Positions 25,350 to 33,638 of a stretch of 64,000 bases of DNA are shown here, piece after piece (position 1 is the first letter of the stretch; each line of letters starts with the position of its first letter). Both the position numbers and the translations under genes were made by a program. The notes beneath the pieces are model-generated. The model saw only the letters and a list, made by a program, of their open reading frames with translations, ran no database searches and was not told the origin of the DNA. Origin of the DNA: SIG603 sp963589785 (lineage in GTDB: Bacteria; Bacillota; Clostridia; Oscillospirales; Acutalibacteraceae); NCBI GenBank assembly GCA_963589785.1, contig CAVAMJ010000003.1, forward strand, positions 124,001 through 188,000. The letters run 5' to 3'.

Positions 25350-25598
25350 ATGAGACTTGATAAATATCTAAAGGTTTCCAGAATTATAAAGCGCAGAACA
25401 GTAGCAAACGAGGCATGCGATGCCGGCAGAGTTATCGTGAACGGCAGAGTTCAGCGTGCAAGCTATGATGTAAAAATCGGCGATGAAATTGAACTTCAGC
25501 TCGGTGCGAGAAGCGTCAAGGCAAAGGTGCTTTCTGTCAATGAATATGCGAAGAAAGAAGACGCACCCGCAATGTACGAGATAATTGCAGAGTCCTGA
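25350..25598 (+). CDS. rqcP: RqcP-like S4-domain ribosome quality control protein
   Basis: An 82-residue S4 RNA-binding protein (MRLDKYLKVSRIIKRRT, then ANEACDAGRVIVNGRV). This matches YabO/RqcP of B. subtilis, which binds stalled 50S subunits and helps RqcH add alanine tails. The longer frame from 25305 would begin inside the terminator; the ATG at 25350 has a GGAGG site. The order flippase, mazG, (hup), rqcP fits the yabM-yabN-yabO block. Hsp15 is a related alternative, but the length and neighbourhood favour RqcP. Confidence 0.85.
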   Translation: MRLDKYLKVSRIIKRRTVANEACDAGRVIVNGRVQRASYDVKIGDEIELQLGARSVKAKVLSVNEYAKKEDAPAMYEIIAES

Positions 25599-25608
25599 GG
25601 AAAAGCAT

Positions 25609-26613
25609 ATGATACTAAGTAAAGCAAGTCTTCATATTTTTGATTTTTCCTCCGATATATGTGTGCTTTCTAAGGCTTGTCTTAATTTTGTTCAGCCGGC
25701 TAACGGAGAATTCATAAATAAGCACATTGATAAAATTATGAAAGACCCCGACAGAAAAAAGGCGAAATTCAAGCTCGACAGTGCATTCCTTGAGACTGCC
25801 AAGGCATATGCCGAGAGCGGAAAAACAGAGGATGATTTAGTTCTTTTATCGGGAAGCATTGGACAGTACCTTTTTGATAAGCTAAAGGAAACAGACGAGC
25901 CGAGTTCTTGCGATTTTTTGACTGCGGAATTCAGTGAAAACGAGATTCCTTACATTGCGATTATGATTTTCAATCATAAAACGGCTTATACTCACAATGT
26001 TCTCACAACATCGGACGGCCCGGAGTCGGAGGTTATTGTCCACCGTGCGATACTCTCGACAGGCTCAAAGGCTGACGCTTATGCCGTAGTAAAACTTGAT
26101 GATTTCTCTGTTATTTACAGCGAGAAAAAGAGAATTAAAAACGGCAAAGCGGTCTATGTTCTTCGTGATGACATACTTTCCGTTGAGGCTGAGGCTTCCT
26201 CCCGTGAGGTAATAAAAGCCGTGAGCAAGGCGGCCGCTGAGGTAGCAGAGGAGCACGGCGCCAACACAGCACAGGCTGTCGCAAAGGCAAGAAGCTTCAT
26301 TTATGAGAGTTCGGCAGAGGGAGAGTATTTCGACCTTGAGGATGCGGCAGAGACGGTTTTCGGTGACAACAGCAATATGCAGAGTGAATTCCGTGAAAAG
26401 CTCAATGAATCCAAACTGCCCGAAAAGGTAAGCGTAGACAAAACATATGCCGAGAAACAAAAAGGAAAGCAGAAAATCAAAACCGATACGGGTATTGAAA
26501 TAAGCTTTCCGGCTGATTATGCCGACAGTTCTGATTACATTGAGTTTATCAATAATCCTGACGGCACAATATCAATAGAGCTTAAAAATATCAGTAAGAT
26601 AATTAATAGATAA
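25609..26613 (+). CDS. Nucleoid-associated protein, YejK/NdpA family
   Basis: The ATG at 25609 (with a GAGGAAA site) gives 334 residues. The start ILSKASLHIFDFSSDICVLS and the middle FLTAEFSENEIPYIAIMIFNHKTAY, here quoted in parts, fit the 37-kDa nucleoid-associated family (NA37, Pfam 04245). Later regions include a helical stretch rich in Ala and Glu (about 205-255) and a basic segment near KQKGKQKIKTDTG followed by IEISFPADYADSSDYIEF. Biochemical function in Firmicutes is unclear. It is 10 bases after rqcP and ends at a bidirectional terminator. Confidence 0.7.
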   Translation: MILSKASLHIFDFSSDICVLSKACLNFVQPANGEFINKHIDKIMKDPDRKKAKFKLDSAFLETAKAYAESGKTEDDLVLLSGSIGQYLFDKLKETDEPSSCDFLTAEFSENEIPYIAIMIFNHKTAYTHNVLTTSDGPESEVIVHRAILSTGSKADAYAVVKLDDFSVIYSEKKRIKNGKAVYVLRDDILSVEAEASSREVIKAVSKAAAEVAEEHGANTAQAVAKARSFIYESSAEGEYFDLEDAAETVFGDNSNMQSEFREKLNESKLPEKVSVDKTYAEKQKGKQKIKTDTGIEISFPADYADSSDYIEFINNPDGTISIELKNISKIINR

Positions 26614-26621
26614 ACCAAATT

Positions 26622-26653
26622 AAAAAGGTGAACTCACTCGAGTTCACCTTTTT
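26622..26653. terminator. Bidirectional terminator between convergent genes
   Basis: AAAAAGGTGAACT (26622-26634) and AGTTCACCTTTTT (26641-26653) form a perfect 13-bp stem with loop CACTCG. T runs exist on both strands, so it serves the nucleoid protein gene (+) and the aldolase operon (-). Confidence 0.92.
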
Positions 26654-26670
26654 GCTTATCCTATGTTAGA

Positions 26671-27315
26671 TTATTTTGTTGGTCTGAGACTTTTCACAAG
26701 CTCTGCAGCCGCACGAGCTTTGTTCTCGATTTCATCGAAGCGCCCCTCGTTGATAGCGTCAACGGGAGAAATCCATGTTCCGCCGCAAGCGATGCAGTTC
26801 GGCAATGAGAGATAATCCTTTACGTTGGAAAGTTTGATTCCTCCTGTCGGCATGAACTTCATGGAAGCATATGGGCCGCTAAGTGCTTTTAGCATTCCGA
26901 CTCCGCCGACAACCTCAGCGGGGAAAAGCTTAACAATCTTGAGTCCCATTCTCATGTTCATTTCGACTTCGCTCGGTGTTGCACAGCCCGGGAAAACGGG
27001 AATATCATTCTCAATGCACCACTTGACGGTCTCCGGATTAGTACCGGGACTGATGATAGCCTTTGCGCCTGCTTTTACGGCTGTCTCTGCCTGTTCGGGT
27101 GTGAGAACAGTTCCGGCACAGACAAAGCACTCGGGAACATTTTCGCTGATAAGCTTAATAGCCTCAGCCGCCGCATCAGAGCGGAAAGTGATTTCGGCAG
27201 CGGGAAGACCACCCTTTACGAATGTCTTTGCAAGTTCAACTGCTTTTGAAGCATCCTCAATTTTAACAACGGGAATGATACCTGTATTATATAGTAATTC
27301 TTCAATGTTATTCAT
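26671..27315 (-). CDS. eda: KDPG/KHG-type 2-keto-3-deoxy-sugar-acid aldolase
   Basis: A class I aldolase of 214 residues (start MNNIEELLYNTGIIPVV, AGGAG site upstream). Key residues are Glu41 in PAAEITFRSD and the Schiff-base Lys129 in LKIVKLFPAEVVGG, with VCAGTVLTPEQA, SPGTNPE and MPTGGIKLSNV forming the pocket. It would split 2-keto-3-deoxy-6-phosphogluconate or a related keto-deoxy acid to pyruvate plus an aldehyde. It is the last gene of a three-gene operon headed by an IlvD/Edd-family dehydratase, which would make the keto-deoxy acid. This pairing argues for sugar-acid breakdown rather than a housekeeping role. Confidence 0.9.
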   Translation of the reverse strand: MNNIEELLYNTGIIPVVKIEDASKAVELAKTFVKGGLPAAEITFRSDAAAEAIKLISENVPECFVCAGTVLTPEQAETAVKAGAKAIISPGTNPETVKWCIENDIPVFPGCATPSEVEMNMRMGLKIVKLFPAEVVGGVGMLKALSGPYASMKFMPTGGIKLSNVKDYLSLPNCIACGGTWISPVDAINEGRFDEIENKARAAAELVKSLRPTK

Positions 27316-27325
27316 GATATTTCTC

Positions 27326-27958
27326 CTAAGAAACTGTTCTGAATGTGACCGGCTGCATAATTCTGCCACTGTCACGGTGAGTTGTGATAAGCTCGATATA
27401 AACGGCTTCGATTGATGATTTTAATTCTTCTTCCGATATACTGCTGTTTACTGCTCCCGTCACGGTGAATTCATATTCCTTGCCAGCTTCAATCGTGATT
27501 TCGTTATCCGTGCCGTAGGAAACAAATGGGTTGTTAGCGCCAGTCAGTTCCGTGAAGGTAGTCGGATAATACATCTGAATGTTGATTTGAGCGAGATCCT
27601 TGTCGGTGTTTTTGATTTTTACAGTCAGCGTGTAGGAATTTCCTCTTGATACAAATTCCGCAGAGCTTACTTCAAGACCGCTCGGCAAATCCCTTAGATT
27701 TGGATATTCGTTGTACGAGGAGAGAAATTCCGTGAAGCTTGTGCTAAGCTCCTCGGGGTTAACGCTGTCGCTGTGGAATATGTTCATCACGAGGACAACT
27801 GCCGCAAGGATGATGAGCGTTCCGATGAAAAAGAAAATTCCCATGAATACTCTTTTTAGCACGGTGTGATCCTTTGCTTCTATCGGTTCGTCAAGAACAT
27901 ATGTGATTTGCGGATTTTTTCTTTTTGGCTTACGTTTTTGCTTTTTGTTTTCAGCCAT
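27326..27958 (-). CDS. Hypothetical single-pass membrane protein
   Basis: I do not recognise this 210-residue protein. It has a lysine- and arginine-rich cytosolic N-terminus (KKQKRKPKRK), one membrane helix at about 38-60 (MGIFFFIGTLIILAAVVLV), and an extracellular domain of about 145 residues predicted to be beta-rich, with YTLTVKIKNTDKDLAQINIQ resembling a DUF4352- or FxLYD-like fold. It starts in a one-base overlap with the dehydratase stop (TAATG) and the aldolase starts 10 bases after it, so it belongs to the operon, although a metabolic role is not obvious. Confidence 0.7.
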   Translation of the reverse strand: MAENKKQKRKPKRKNPQITYVLDEPIEAKDHTVLKRVFMGIFFFIGTLIILAAVVLVMNIFHSDSVNPEELSTSFTEFLSSYNEYPNLRDLPSGLEVSSAEFVSRGNSYTLTVKIKNTDKDLAQINIQMYYPTTFTELTGANNPFVSYGTDNEITIEAGKEYEFTVTGAVNSSISEEELKSSIEAVYIELITTHRDSGRIMQPVTFRTVS

Positions 27959-29676
27959 TACTTCATGTAACCTCCGTTCATTGGTGAAGCGGCATGCTCG
28001 GTGTAGAGCTTAAGCACGCCTTTTTTATATTTGGGCTCTTTTGGTGCCCATGATTTTCTTCTTTCTTCAAATATCTTATCGATTTCTTCGGGAGTTTTTC
28101 TCTCTCCGTCAATACCGATAACTCTCAAAATTCTTTCTTTGATGTCAATTTCTATGATGTCATTTTCTTCGACTAAAGCGATAGGTCCGCCCTCAGCCGC
28201 CTCGGGGGATATGTGTCCGATTGCGGGGCCCTTGCTTGCGCCCGAAAATCTTCCGTCCGTCAGAAGTGCGATCGAAGCGGAGAGTTCGGGGTCGGAGGAA
28301 ATAGCCTCTGTGGTATAGAACATCTCAGGCATACCTGAGCCTTTTGGCCCCTCATAGCGAATTATAACAGCTTCGCCCGGGTTGATTTCATGAGTGAGAA
28401 TTGCGCTGATAGCGTCCTCCTCGCAGTCAAACGGACGAGCCTTCAAAATAGCTTTGTGCATTTCTTTTGGAACGGCAGAGTGCTTGACGACACAGCCGTC
28501 TGGCGCAATGTTTCCTCTGAGAACTGCGATTGTGCCGTCAGTTCCGATTGGATTATCGAATGTCTTGATAACATCGGTGCGTTTTAGTCCCGTGCGTGCC
28601 ATGTATTCGTCACATTTCTCGAAGTAATTTGATTTCTTGAGGTCTTCAAGATTTTCGCCGAGAGTTTTTCCTGTGACGGTCATGCAGTCGAGGTGAAGAT
28701 TTGATTTAATCTCTTCCATGATTCTCGGAACGCCGCCGGCATAGTAGAAATATTCGGCGGGCCATTCACCTGCCGGGCGGATATTGAGAAGATAATGAGC
28801 GCCACGGTGCATTCTGTCAAAATAGTCTCCGTCAATTTCTATTCCGTACTCACGAGCGATAGCCGGAATGTGAAGCAGAGTATTGGTAGAGCCAGAAATA
28901 GCCGCATGAACCATGATGGCATTCTCAAATGCTTCACGGGTGCATATGTCGGATGCTTTGAGTCCAAGTTTTGCAAGCTTGACCGCCTGTAGACCGGCTT
29001 TGTAAGCAAAGTCCTTGAGGTCGGGACTTGTTGCGGGCATGAGAGCACTTCCCGGGAGCATGAGTCCCAGTGCTTCTGCCATGATCTGCATGGTGGAAGC
29101 CGTGCCCATGAAGGAGCATGCTCCGCAAGATGGACAAGCGTGGTGCTTGTAGTAGGTGAGTTCCTTTTCGCTTATCTCGCCTCGCTCATACATTGCGCTG
29201 TATTTTCCGATTTGCTCGAGTGTGAGAAGATTGGGGCCAGCCTCCATGACTCCGCCCGTCACAACAACCGACGGAATATCTATTCTTCCGATACCGATAA
29301 GCTCGGCGGGAACTGACTTATCACAGCTTGCGATGAACACACCCGCATCAAAGCTTGTAGCGTTGTTGTGAATTTCAATTAAGTCGGCGATTATATCTCT
29401 TGAGGCGAGGGAATAGTTAATTCCGTCGTGACCTTGGCTCATACCGTCGCAAATGTCGGTAGCAAAGTAAAGTGCGCCCTTGCCGCCGGCATCGTGGACG
29501 CCTTTGTAGGCAAGATTTGCAAAATCGAGCAGATGAGCAGAGCCCGGGTGACTCTGACCGTAGGTACTTTCTATTAAAATTTGCGGCTTCTCGAGGTCTT
29601 CGACCGTCCAGCCCATACCTATTCTTAGAGGATCCATTTCAGGAGCAATCGCTCTTATTTCTTGGCTTTTAAGCAT
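27958..29676 (-). CDS. IlvD/Edd-family dehydratase, probably sugar-acid specific
   Basis: Start MLKSQEIRAIAPEMDPLRIG with a GAAAGGTG site gives 572 residues; the longer frame extends through the promoter. Cys76 (TDICDGMSQGHDG), Cys118 (SCDKSVP) and the HACPSCGAC cluster (181-187) supply Fe-S ligands. The family dehydrates 2,3-dihydroxy acids. Classical dihydroxyacid dehydratase has GMFTANSM after the third cysteine; here it is SFMGTASTM, as in arabinonate and xylonate dehydratases. No branched-chain amino-acid genes are near, but an Eda-type aldolase is in the same operon. A sugar-acid substrate is therefore more likely than IlvD's, though the exact acid is unknown. Confidence 0.75.
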   Translation of the reverse strand: MLKSQEIRAIAPEMDPLRIGMGWTVEDLEKPQILIESTYGQSHPGSAHLLDFANLAYKGVHDAGGKGALYFATDICDGMSQGHDGINYSLASRDIIADLIEIHNNATSFDAGVFIASCDKSVPAELIGIGRIDIPSVVVTGGVMEAGPNLLTLEQIGKYSAMYERGEISEKELTYYKHHACPSCGACSFMGTASTMQIMAEALGLMLPGSALMPATSPDLKDFAYKAGLQAVKLAKLGLKASDICTREAFENAIMVHAAISGSTNTLLHIPAIAREYGIEIDGDYFDRMHRGAHYLLNIRPAGEWPAEYFYYAGGVPRIMEEIKSNLHLDCMTVTGKTLGENLEDLKKSNYFEKCDEYMARTGLKRTDVIKTFDNPIGTDGTIAVLRGNIAPDGCVVKHSAVPKEMHKAILKARPFDCEEDAISAILTHEINPGEAVIIRYEGPKGSGMPEMFYTTEAISSDPELSASIALLTDGRFSGASKGPAIGHISPEAAEGGPIALVEENDIIEIDIKERILRVIGIDGERKTPEEIDKIFEERRKSWAPKEPKYKKGVLKLYTEHAASPMNGGYMK

Positions 29677-29742
29677 ACTGACACACCTTTCTATAATAAC
29701 AGTCCAAAAGACTGTTTTTATTGCAGTAACTTCCACGCCTCG

Positions 29743-29771
29743 ATTATACTCCCAAAAGTCTAAAATATAAA
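29743..29771 (-). promoter_or_regulatory. Promoter of the dehydratase-aldolase operon
   Basis: On the minus strand, TTTATA (29771-29766), 17 bases, perfect TATAAT (29748-29743). It lies about 70 bases upstream of the dehydratase ATG. Confidence 0.5.
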
Positions 29772-29870
29772 GACACAAATTTGTAAAGCTTTTTAATTTG
29801 ATTATTTCTTAATAATGTGTGAACTTTTGAAAATTCGGCATTTTGACGGTGAAAAACAGGACTTTTAAAT

Positions 29871-29899
29871 TTGACCGAAAGTCATTTATGTGTTAAAAT
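29871..29899 (+). promoter_or_regulatory. Promoter of the glycosyltransferase gene
   Basis: TTGACC (29871-29876), 17 bases, TAAAAT (29894-29899), with TG before the -10 box (TGTTAAAAT). Confidence 0.7.
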
Positions 29900-29946
29900 A
29901 TCTCGGATAGCTACAAAATGCTTTAAATTTGAAAGGTGAAAGATTT

Positions 29947-30969
29947 ATGGAAAAATTAATATCCTTTACAGTTCCGTGCTATAACTCCGCAGATTACATG
30001 AGTGTTTGCATTGAGAGCTTACTTAAGGGCGGAGACAGAGTTGAGATCATCATCATCGATGACGGCTCAAAGGACAGAACAGGCGAGATTGCCGACGAGT
30101 ATGCAGAGAAGTATCCTAGTATCGTCAAGGTTGTTCATCAGGAGAACGGCGGCCACGGCGAGGGCATTAATCAGGGTATCGCTCATGCTACAGGAAAATA
30201 TTTCAAGGTTGTCGATTCTGACGACTGGGTCGGTGAGGACGCACTTGAGAAGCTTCTCGACATCATCGGTGGCACGGCAGAGAAGAATTTGCCTGATCTT
30301 TTTGTCTGCAATTACCTCTACTACATAAAGGGACAGGGCATTCACAGAAGAATTAAATATTCTTCCATTTTCCCAGAACACAAAATTGTTTCGTGGGAGC
30401 AGACTAAGCCGTTCCTTATGAGCCAGAACCTCACATTACATTCATGTATGTTCAAGACAAGCGTCATGAAAGACAACGGACTTGTACTTCCTAAGCACAC
30501 ATTCTACGAGGATAACTACTATGTTTATTACTCTATTCCGTATGCTAAGAAGATTATGTATCTCAATGTCGATTTCTATTACTATTTAATAGGAAGAGAC
30601 GGTCAGTCTGTTGCCAAGGAGGCACTTCTCAAGAGATATGCTCAGCAGCTCAAGGTCACAAAGCTTTGCTTTGAGGCTCACAGAATTCTTGATATAAAGA
30701 ACACAGAGCCACACCTTTACAGATGCATGTATCATCACCTAAGACTTATGTTTATCTTGAGTTCGCTTTTCTGCAGACTCAATAAGTCAAGGGAAACCGA
30801 TAAGGTTATGAGAGAATTCTGGAAGGAGCTCTATGCAATCGACGAGCCGCTTGCAAGAAAGTTCAGACGCATGAGTGTTGTAAGCTTCTTAAACCTCCCC
30901 GGAAAAGCAGGACAGGAGATTTGCTCACTTTCCTACAAGACCGCTCACAAATTCCTTAAGTTTAACTAA
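29947..30969 (+). CDS. Family 2 glycosyltransferase
   Basis: A 340-residue GT-A-fold transferase. The N-terminal nucleotide-sugar domain has ISFTVPCYNSADYM, IIIDDGSKDRTGEIADEYA, GGHGEGINQGIAHATGKY and the DxD-type VVDSDDWVG near residue 96. The C-terminal part is helical and basic, without clear transmembrane helices. Likely roles are building capsule, teichoic acid or another surface glycan; the sugar and acceptor cannot be told. It is a single-gene unit with its own promoter and terminator. An in-frame TTG 18 bases upstream is less likely because the GAAAGG site fits the ATG. Confidence 0.85.
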   Translation: MEKLISFTVPCYNSADYMSVCIESLLKGGDRVEIIIIDDGSKDRTGEIADEYAEKYPSIVKVVHQENGGHGEGINQGIAHATGKYFKVVDSDDWVGEDALEKLLDIIGGTAEKNLPDLFVCNYLYYIKGQGIHRRIKYSSIFPEHKIVSWEQTKPFLMSQNLTLHSCMFKTSVMKDNGLVLPKHTFYEDNYYVYYSIPYAKKIMYLNVDFYYYLIGRDGQSVAKEALLKRYAQQLKVTKLCFEAHRILDIKNTEPHLYRCMYHHLRLMFILSSLFCRLNKSRETDKVMREFWKELYAIDEPLARKFRRMSVVSFLNLPGKAGQEICSLSYKTAHKFLKFN

Positions 30970-30980
30970 AATCATTCACG

Positions 30981-31018
30981 GCAGAATCGAATTATCGGTT
31001 CTGCTGTTTGCTTTTTGT
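30981..31018 (+). terminator. Terminator of the glycosyltransferase gene
   Basis: GCAGAATCGA (30981-30990) pairs with TCGGTTCTGC (30995-31004) over 10 bp with one G-T pair, followed by a T-rich stretch TGTTTGCTTTTT. Confidence 0.75.
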
Positions 31019-31036
31019 TCGATAATATGCTATACT
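31008..31036 (+). promoter_or_regulatory. Promoter of the YdjM-like gene
   Basis: TTGCTT (31008-31013), 17 bases, TATACT (31031-31036) with an extended -10 TG (TGCTATACT). Its -35 box lies in the T tract of the preceding terminator. Confidence 0.6.
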
Positions 31037-31070
31037 CCTATTACTTTTGATTTACATAATAGGAGATTAT

Positions 31071-31688
31071 ATGCTTCAAAAAACTCATGCGGCAGTCGGA
31101 ACTGCCACAAGTCTTGCAATGTTTATTCCAACGGATATTCCCACTCTGATAATCGGTACGGGAATGGCGCTAGTCGGCTCTGTTATATGCGATATTGATT
31201 CGGGAACTTCGAGCTCAAGAAAGCAAGCGAATATGGTAACATTTTTCATTTTCGGCATTTGTGTTTTGCTGGGCGGTGCCGAATATTTTTTCCACTTGGG
31301 ACTTAGGGAAAGACTTTTTTCAAACAACGGCTTGGTGCGCTCGATTTTGTGTGCGGCGGTTTTTATTTCCGTTTGTCTTATAGGCAAGCAGACTGCTCAT
31401 CGCAGCTTTATGCACTCGTTTTTGTGTCTCGGTATTTTATATTCATGTATTGCGATTTCATTTCCGATAGGCGCACGCTATTTTGCGGCGGCTTTCTTCT
31501 CGCATCAGGTGATTGATGTTCTTAATAAAAAGGGAGTAAGGCTACTTTATCCGATTAAAACAGGATTTTCGATAAATCTTTGCCGAAGTGACGGACTGAT
31601 AAACAAGATACTTTTTCTTGCGGGAATGATAGCGTCAGTTTCTATGGTGCTGTACTCTATTATTCTGATTGTAACTCTCGGCTTGTGA
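31071..31688 (+). CDS. Membrane-bound metal-dependent hydrolase, YdjM/DUF457 family
   Basis: A 205-residue protein beginning MLQKTHAAVGTATSLAM with an AGGAG site. It has four to five hydrophobic segments and the family's polar motifs: THAAVG, CDIDSGTSS, HRSFMHS and a final HQVIDVLNKKGVRLLYP. These His and Asp residues are thought to bind metal, as in phospholipase C-like membrane hydrolases. E. coli YdjM is LexA-regulated; no LexA box was recognised here. Substrate unknown. It stands alone. Confidence 0.8.
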   Translation: MLQKTHAAVGTATSLAMFIPTDIPTLIIGTGMALVGSVICDIDSGTSSSRKQANMVTFFIFGICVLLGGAEYFFHLGLRERLFSNNGLVRSILCAAVFISVCLIGKQTAHRSFMHSFLCLGILYSCIAISFPIGARYFAAAFFSHQVIDVLNKKGVRLLYPIKTGFSINLCRSDGLINKILFLAGMIASVSMVLYSIILIVTLGL

Positions 31689-31698
31689 TATGCTTTTC

Positions 31699-31727
31699 TT
31701 GAAAATCAAGAATTCCTGTGTTACTAT
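31699..31727 (+). promoter_or_regulatory. Promoter of the AEC transporter gene
   Basis: TTGAAA (31699-31704), 17 bases, TACTAT (31722-31727), with TG before the -10 box. Confidence 0.55.
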
Positions 31728-31770
31728 TTTTCGAGTAAAAGAAAGATAAGAAAGAATATCGAGGTAAATA

Positions 31771-32748
31771 ATGGAAAATTTTGTATTTGCTCTCAACGCA
31801 ACCTTGCCCGTGTTTCTAATAATATTGCTCGGTTGGTTTTTGAACAAGGTAGGTATGTTCAACGAAGCTTTCAATAAAGCCGCAAACAACTATGTCTTTA
31901 AGTGCGCTTTGCCGTTCAGCCTTTTCGATTCAATCTCTAAAATGGATCTATACAGTGACTTCAAGCCAAGCTTTGCGATTTACTGTGCAATTGTTACCAC
32001 CGTGTTTTTCTCACTGACATGGGCTTTGTCGTTCGTGTTTTTCAGAAAGAATAAGGGCTTAATCGGTGCGTTCGCTCAGGGCTCAACCCGTTCGAGTGCC
32101 GCTATCTTAGGAGTCGCCTTTGCCGTGAATATCTACGGCTCATCCGGAATGGTTCCGATGATGATAGTTTCTGCCGTTCCGCTTTTTAATATTTTCTCCG
32201 TGCTTATTTTGCTCTTTTCACCTCAGGTCGACGAAGACGGAAATCTTCTGCCGAAAGTCAAGGTAAGCGCTGGTGCGGCAATCAAAAAGGCTCTCATAGG
32301 AATTATCACAAATCCGATTATACTCGGTATCCTTGCGGGAATTCCCTTTGCACTTCTCAAAATCAGCTTGCCGACAATACTCACTAAGACTATTTCCACG
32401 GTCGGCGGCACTGCTTCGCCCGTAGCATTGCTTGTAGTCGGTGCTTCGTTCTCAGGCGGTGCGGCGCTCAAAAAGCTTAAGCCGGCGTGCGTGGCAACAT
32501 TTATAAAGCTTATACTTTTGCCGGCGGTATTTCTTCCGATTGCCGCATTTATGGGATTTCGTGATTCGGAGATTGTGGCAATTCTTATTCTGCTCGGCTC
32601 GCCGACAACTGTCGCAAGCTATGTCATGACAAGAAACATGAAGGGCGATGCTGTTCTCAGTTCCGATATAGTTGTACTTTCCACTTTGCTTTCAAGCGTA
32701 AGCCTTACGCTTTGGATATTTGTACTTAGATCCTTTAATTTGATGTAA
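31771..32748 (+). CDS. AEC-family transporter (auxin efflux carrier type permease)
   Basis: A 325-residue membrane protein with about ten hydrophobic segments in two five-helix repeats. The N-terminal ATLPVFLIILLGWFLNKVGM and the crossover AQGSTRSSAAILGVAFA fit the AEC family, as does the second-repeat block ending LLGSPTTVASYVM. Bacterial members carry malate, malonate or other small organic acids, but the substrate cannot be assigned. A GAGG site precedes the ATG. The following lipoprotein gene starts 20 bases later and may be cotranscribed, although AEC permeases are not known to need a binding protein. Confidence 0.85.
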   Translation: MENFVFALNATLPVFLIILLGWFLNKVGMFNEAFNKAANNYVFKCALPFSLFDSISKMDLYSDFKPSFAIYCAIVTTVFFSLTWALSFVFFRKNKGLIGAFAQGSTRSSAAILGVAFAVNIYGSSGMVPMMIVSAVPLFNIFSVLILLFSPQVDEDGNLLPKVKVSAGAAIKKALIGIITNPIILGILAGIPFALLKISLPTILTKTISTVGGTASPVALLVVGASFSGGAALKKLKPACVATFIKLILLPAVFLPIAAFMGFRDSEIVAILILLGSPTTVASYVMTRNMKGDAVLSSDIVVLSTLLSSVSLTLWIFVLRSFNLM

Positions 32749-32768
32749 TAAGTTAAGAGGGTGATAAA

Positions 32769-33578
32769 ATGAAAAGAAAGCTTACATTAGCTTTTGTTTT
32801 CCTGTTTGTAATCTCTATATTTGGCGGATGTAAATCCGATGTCTCGAGAGAAGAATCATCGGAGAGCGAGACTAAGCTAGATACCGCTGTAATCGATGAT
32901 GTTTTGGAGCGTGGATATCTCACGGTCGGATGCAGTGAGGAAGATACCGCACTGTTCGAATATGACGAAAAGAACGATAAATACAAAGGCCTTGAAGCAG
33001 AGATAGCCTATGAGACTGCCGCTGAGATCTTTAATGTGACCGCCGAAACAGCAGAAAAGGACGGTCTTGTGAAGTTCATTCCCGTTGCTTCCGAGGACAG
33101 AGAAAACCTTGTCTTGTGGGGAAATTTCGACGTTCTTTTGTCGAATTACACAATCACAAGCGAGAGAAAGTCTACACTTTGCTTTTCCGACAGCTACTAT
33201 ACAGATTACCTTGCAGTATTGTGTGCAAAGGATTCTAAGCTCACAAATGTAAGCGATTTGACGAATAAAAATGTCGGTGTAGTCAGAAGCAGTACGGCAG
33301 AAGAAGATTTAAAGACATATTTTTCTTCGCTTGAGAAGAACAAGGACTATCCGTTCTTTTTTGAGTATGCCGATTTGGATGCGGCTGTTTCCGCTCTTAA
33401 AGACGGTGTCGTGTCTGCTGTTTGCTGTGACGCTAACCTTATTTCAGAGTACGCTGACGACGGTTATTTGATTATGGATGAAAAGGTAGTAGGTCAGCAT
33501 TACGGTGCGGCGGTAAAGCCTGAAAACGAATTATTGCTCGATTATGTCAATTCTTCAATCGCAAAGTGCATAAAATGA
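32769..33578 (+). CDS. Amino-acid-type solute-binding lipoprotein
   Basis: A 269-residue secreted lipoprotein. The signal peptide ends in lipobox SIFGGC (Cys at about 21), followed by a Ser/Glu-rich linker. The mature part is a family 3 periplasmic-binding fold: GYLTVGCSEEDTALFEY, YKGLEAEIAYETA, DVLLSNYTITSERK and SDSYYTDYLAVL, then NKNVGVVRSSTAEEDL in the second lobe. Such proteins bind polar amino acids for ABC importers. No ABC permease or ATPase is adjacent, so it is an orphan or works with a remote transporter. A terminator follows. Confidence 0.85.
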   Translation: MKRKLTLAFVFLFVISIFGGCKSDVSREESSESETKLDTAVIDDVLERGYLTVGCSEEDTALFEYDEKNDKYKGLEAEIAYETAAEIFNVTAETAEKDGLVKFIPVASEDRENLVLWGNFDVLLSNYTITSERKSTLCFSDSYYTDYLAVLCAKDSKLTNVSDLTNKNVGVVRSSTAEEDLKTYFSSLEKNKDYPFFFEYADLDAAVSALKDGVVSAVCCDANLISEYADDGYLIMDEKVVGQHYGAAVKPENELLLDYVNSSIAKCIK

Positions 33579-33584
33579 TGATTG

Positions 33585-33620
33585 CGGACGCCTTTTGAGC
33601 GTTCGCTATTATTTTTCTTT
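33585..33620 (+). terminator. Terminator after the binding-protein gene
   Basis: GCGGACGC (33585-33592) pairs with GCGTTCGC (33600-33607) with one G-T pair and loop CTTTTGA, then TATTATTTTTCTTT. The GCGGAC...GTTCGC core recurs in two other terminators of the window. Confidence 0.75.
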
Positions 33621-33638
33621 CGATTTTGTCATAAATAT

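Noticed and set aside
27958..29676. Assigning the dehydratase as biosynthetic IlvD
   Set aside because: The cluster signature is MGTASTM rather than the FTANSM type, and the operon partner is a keto-deoxy-acid aldolase rather than a branched-chain gene.
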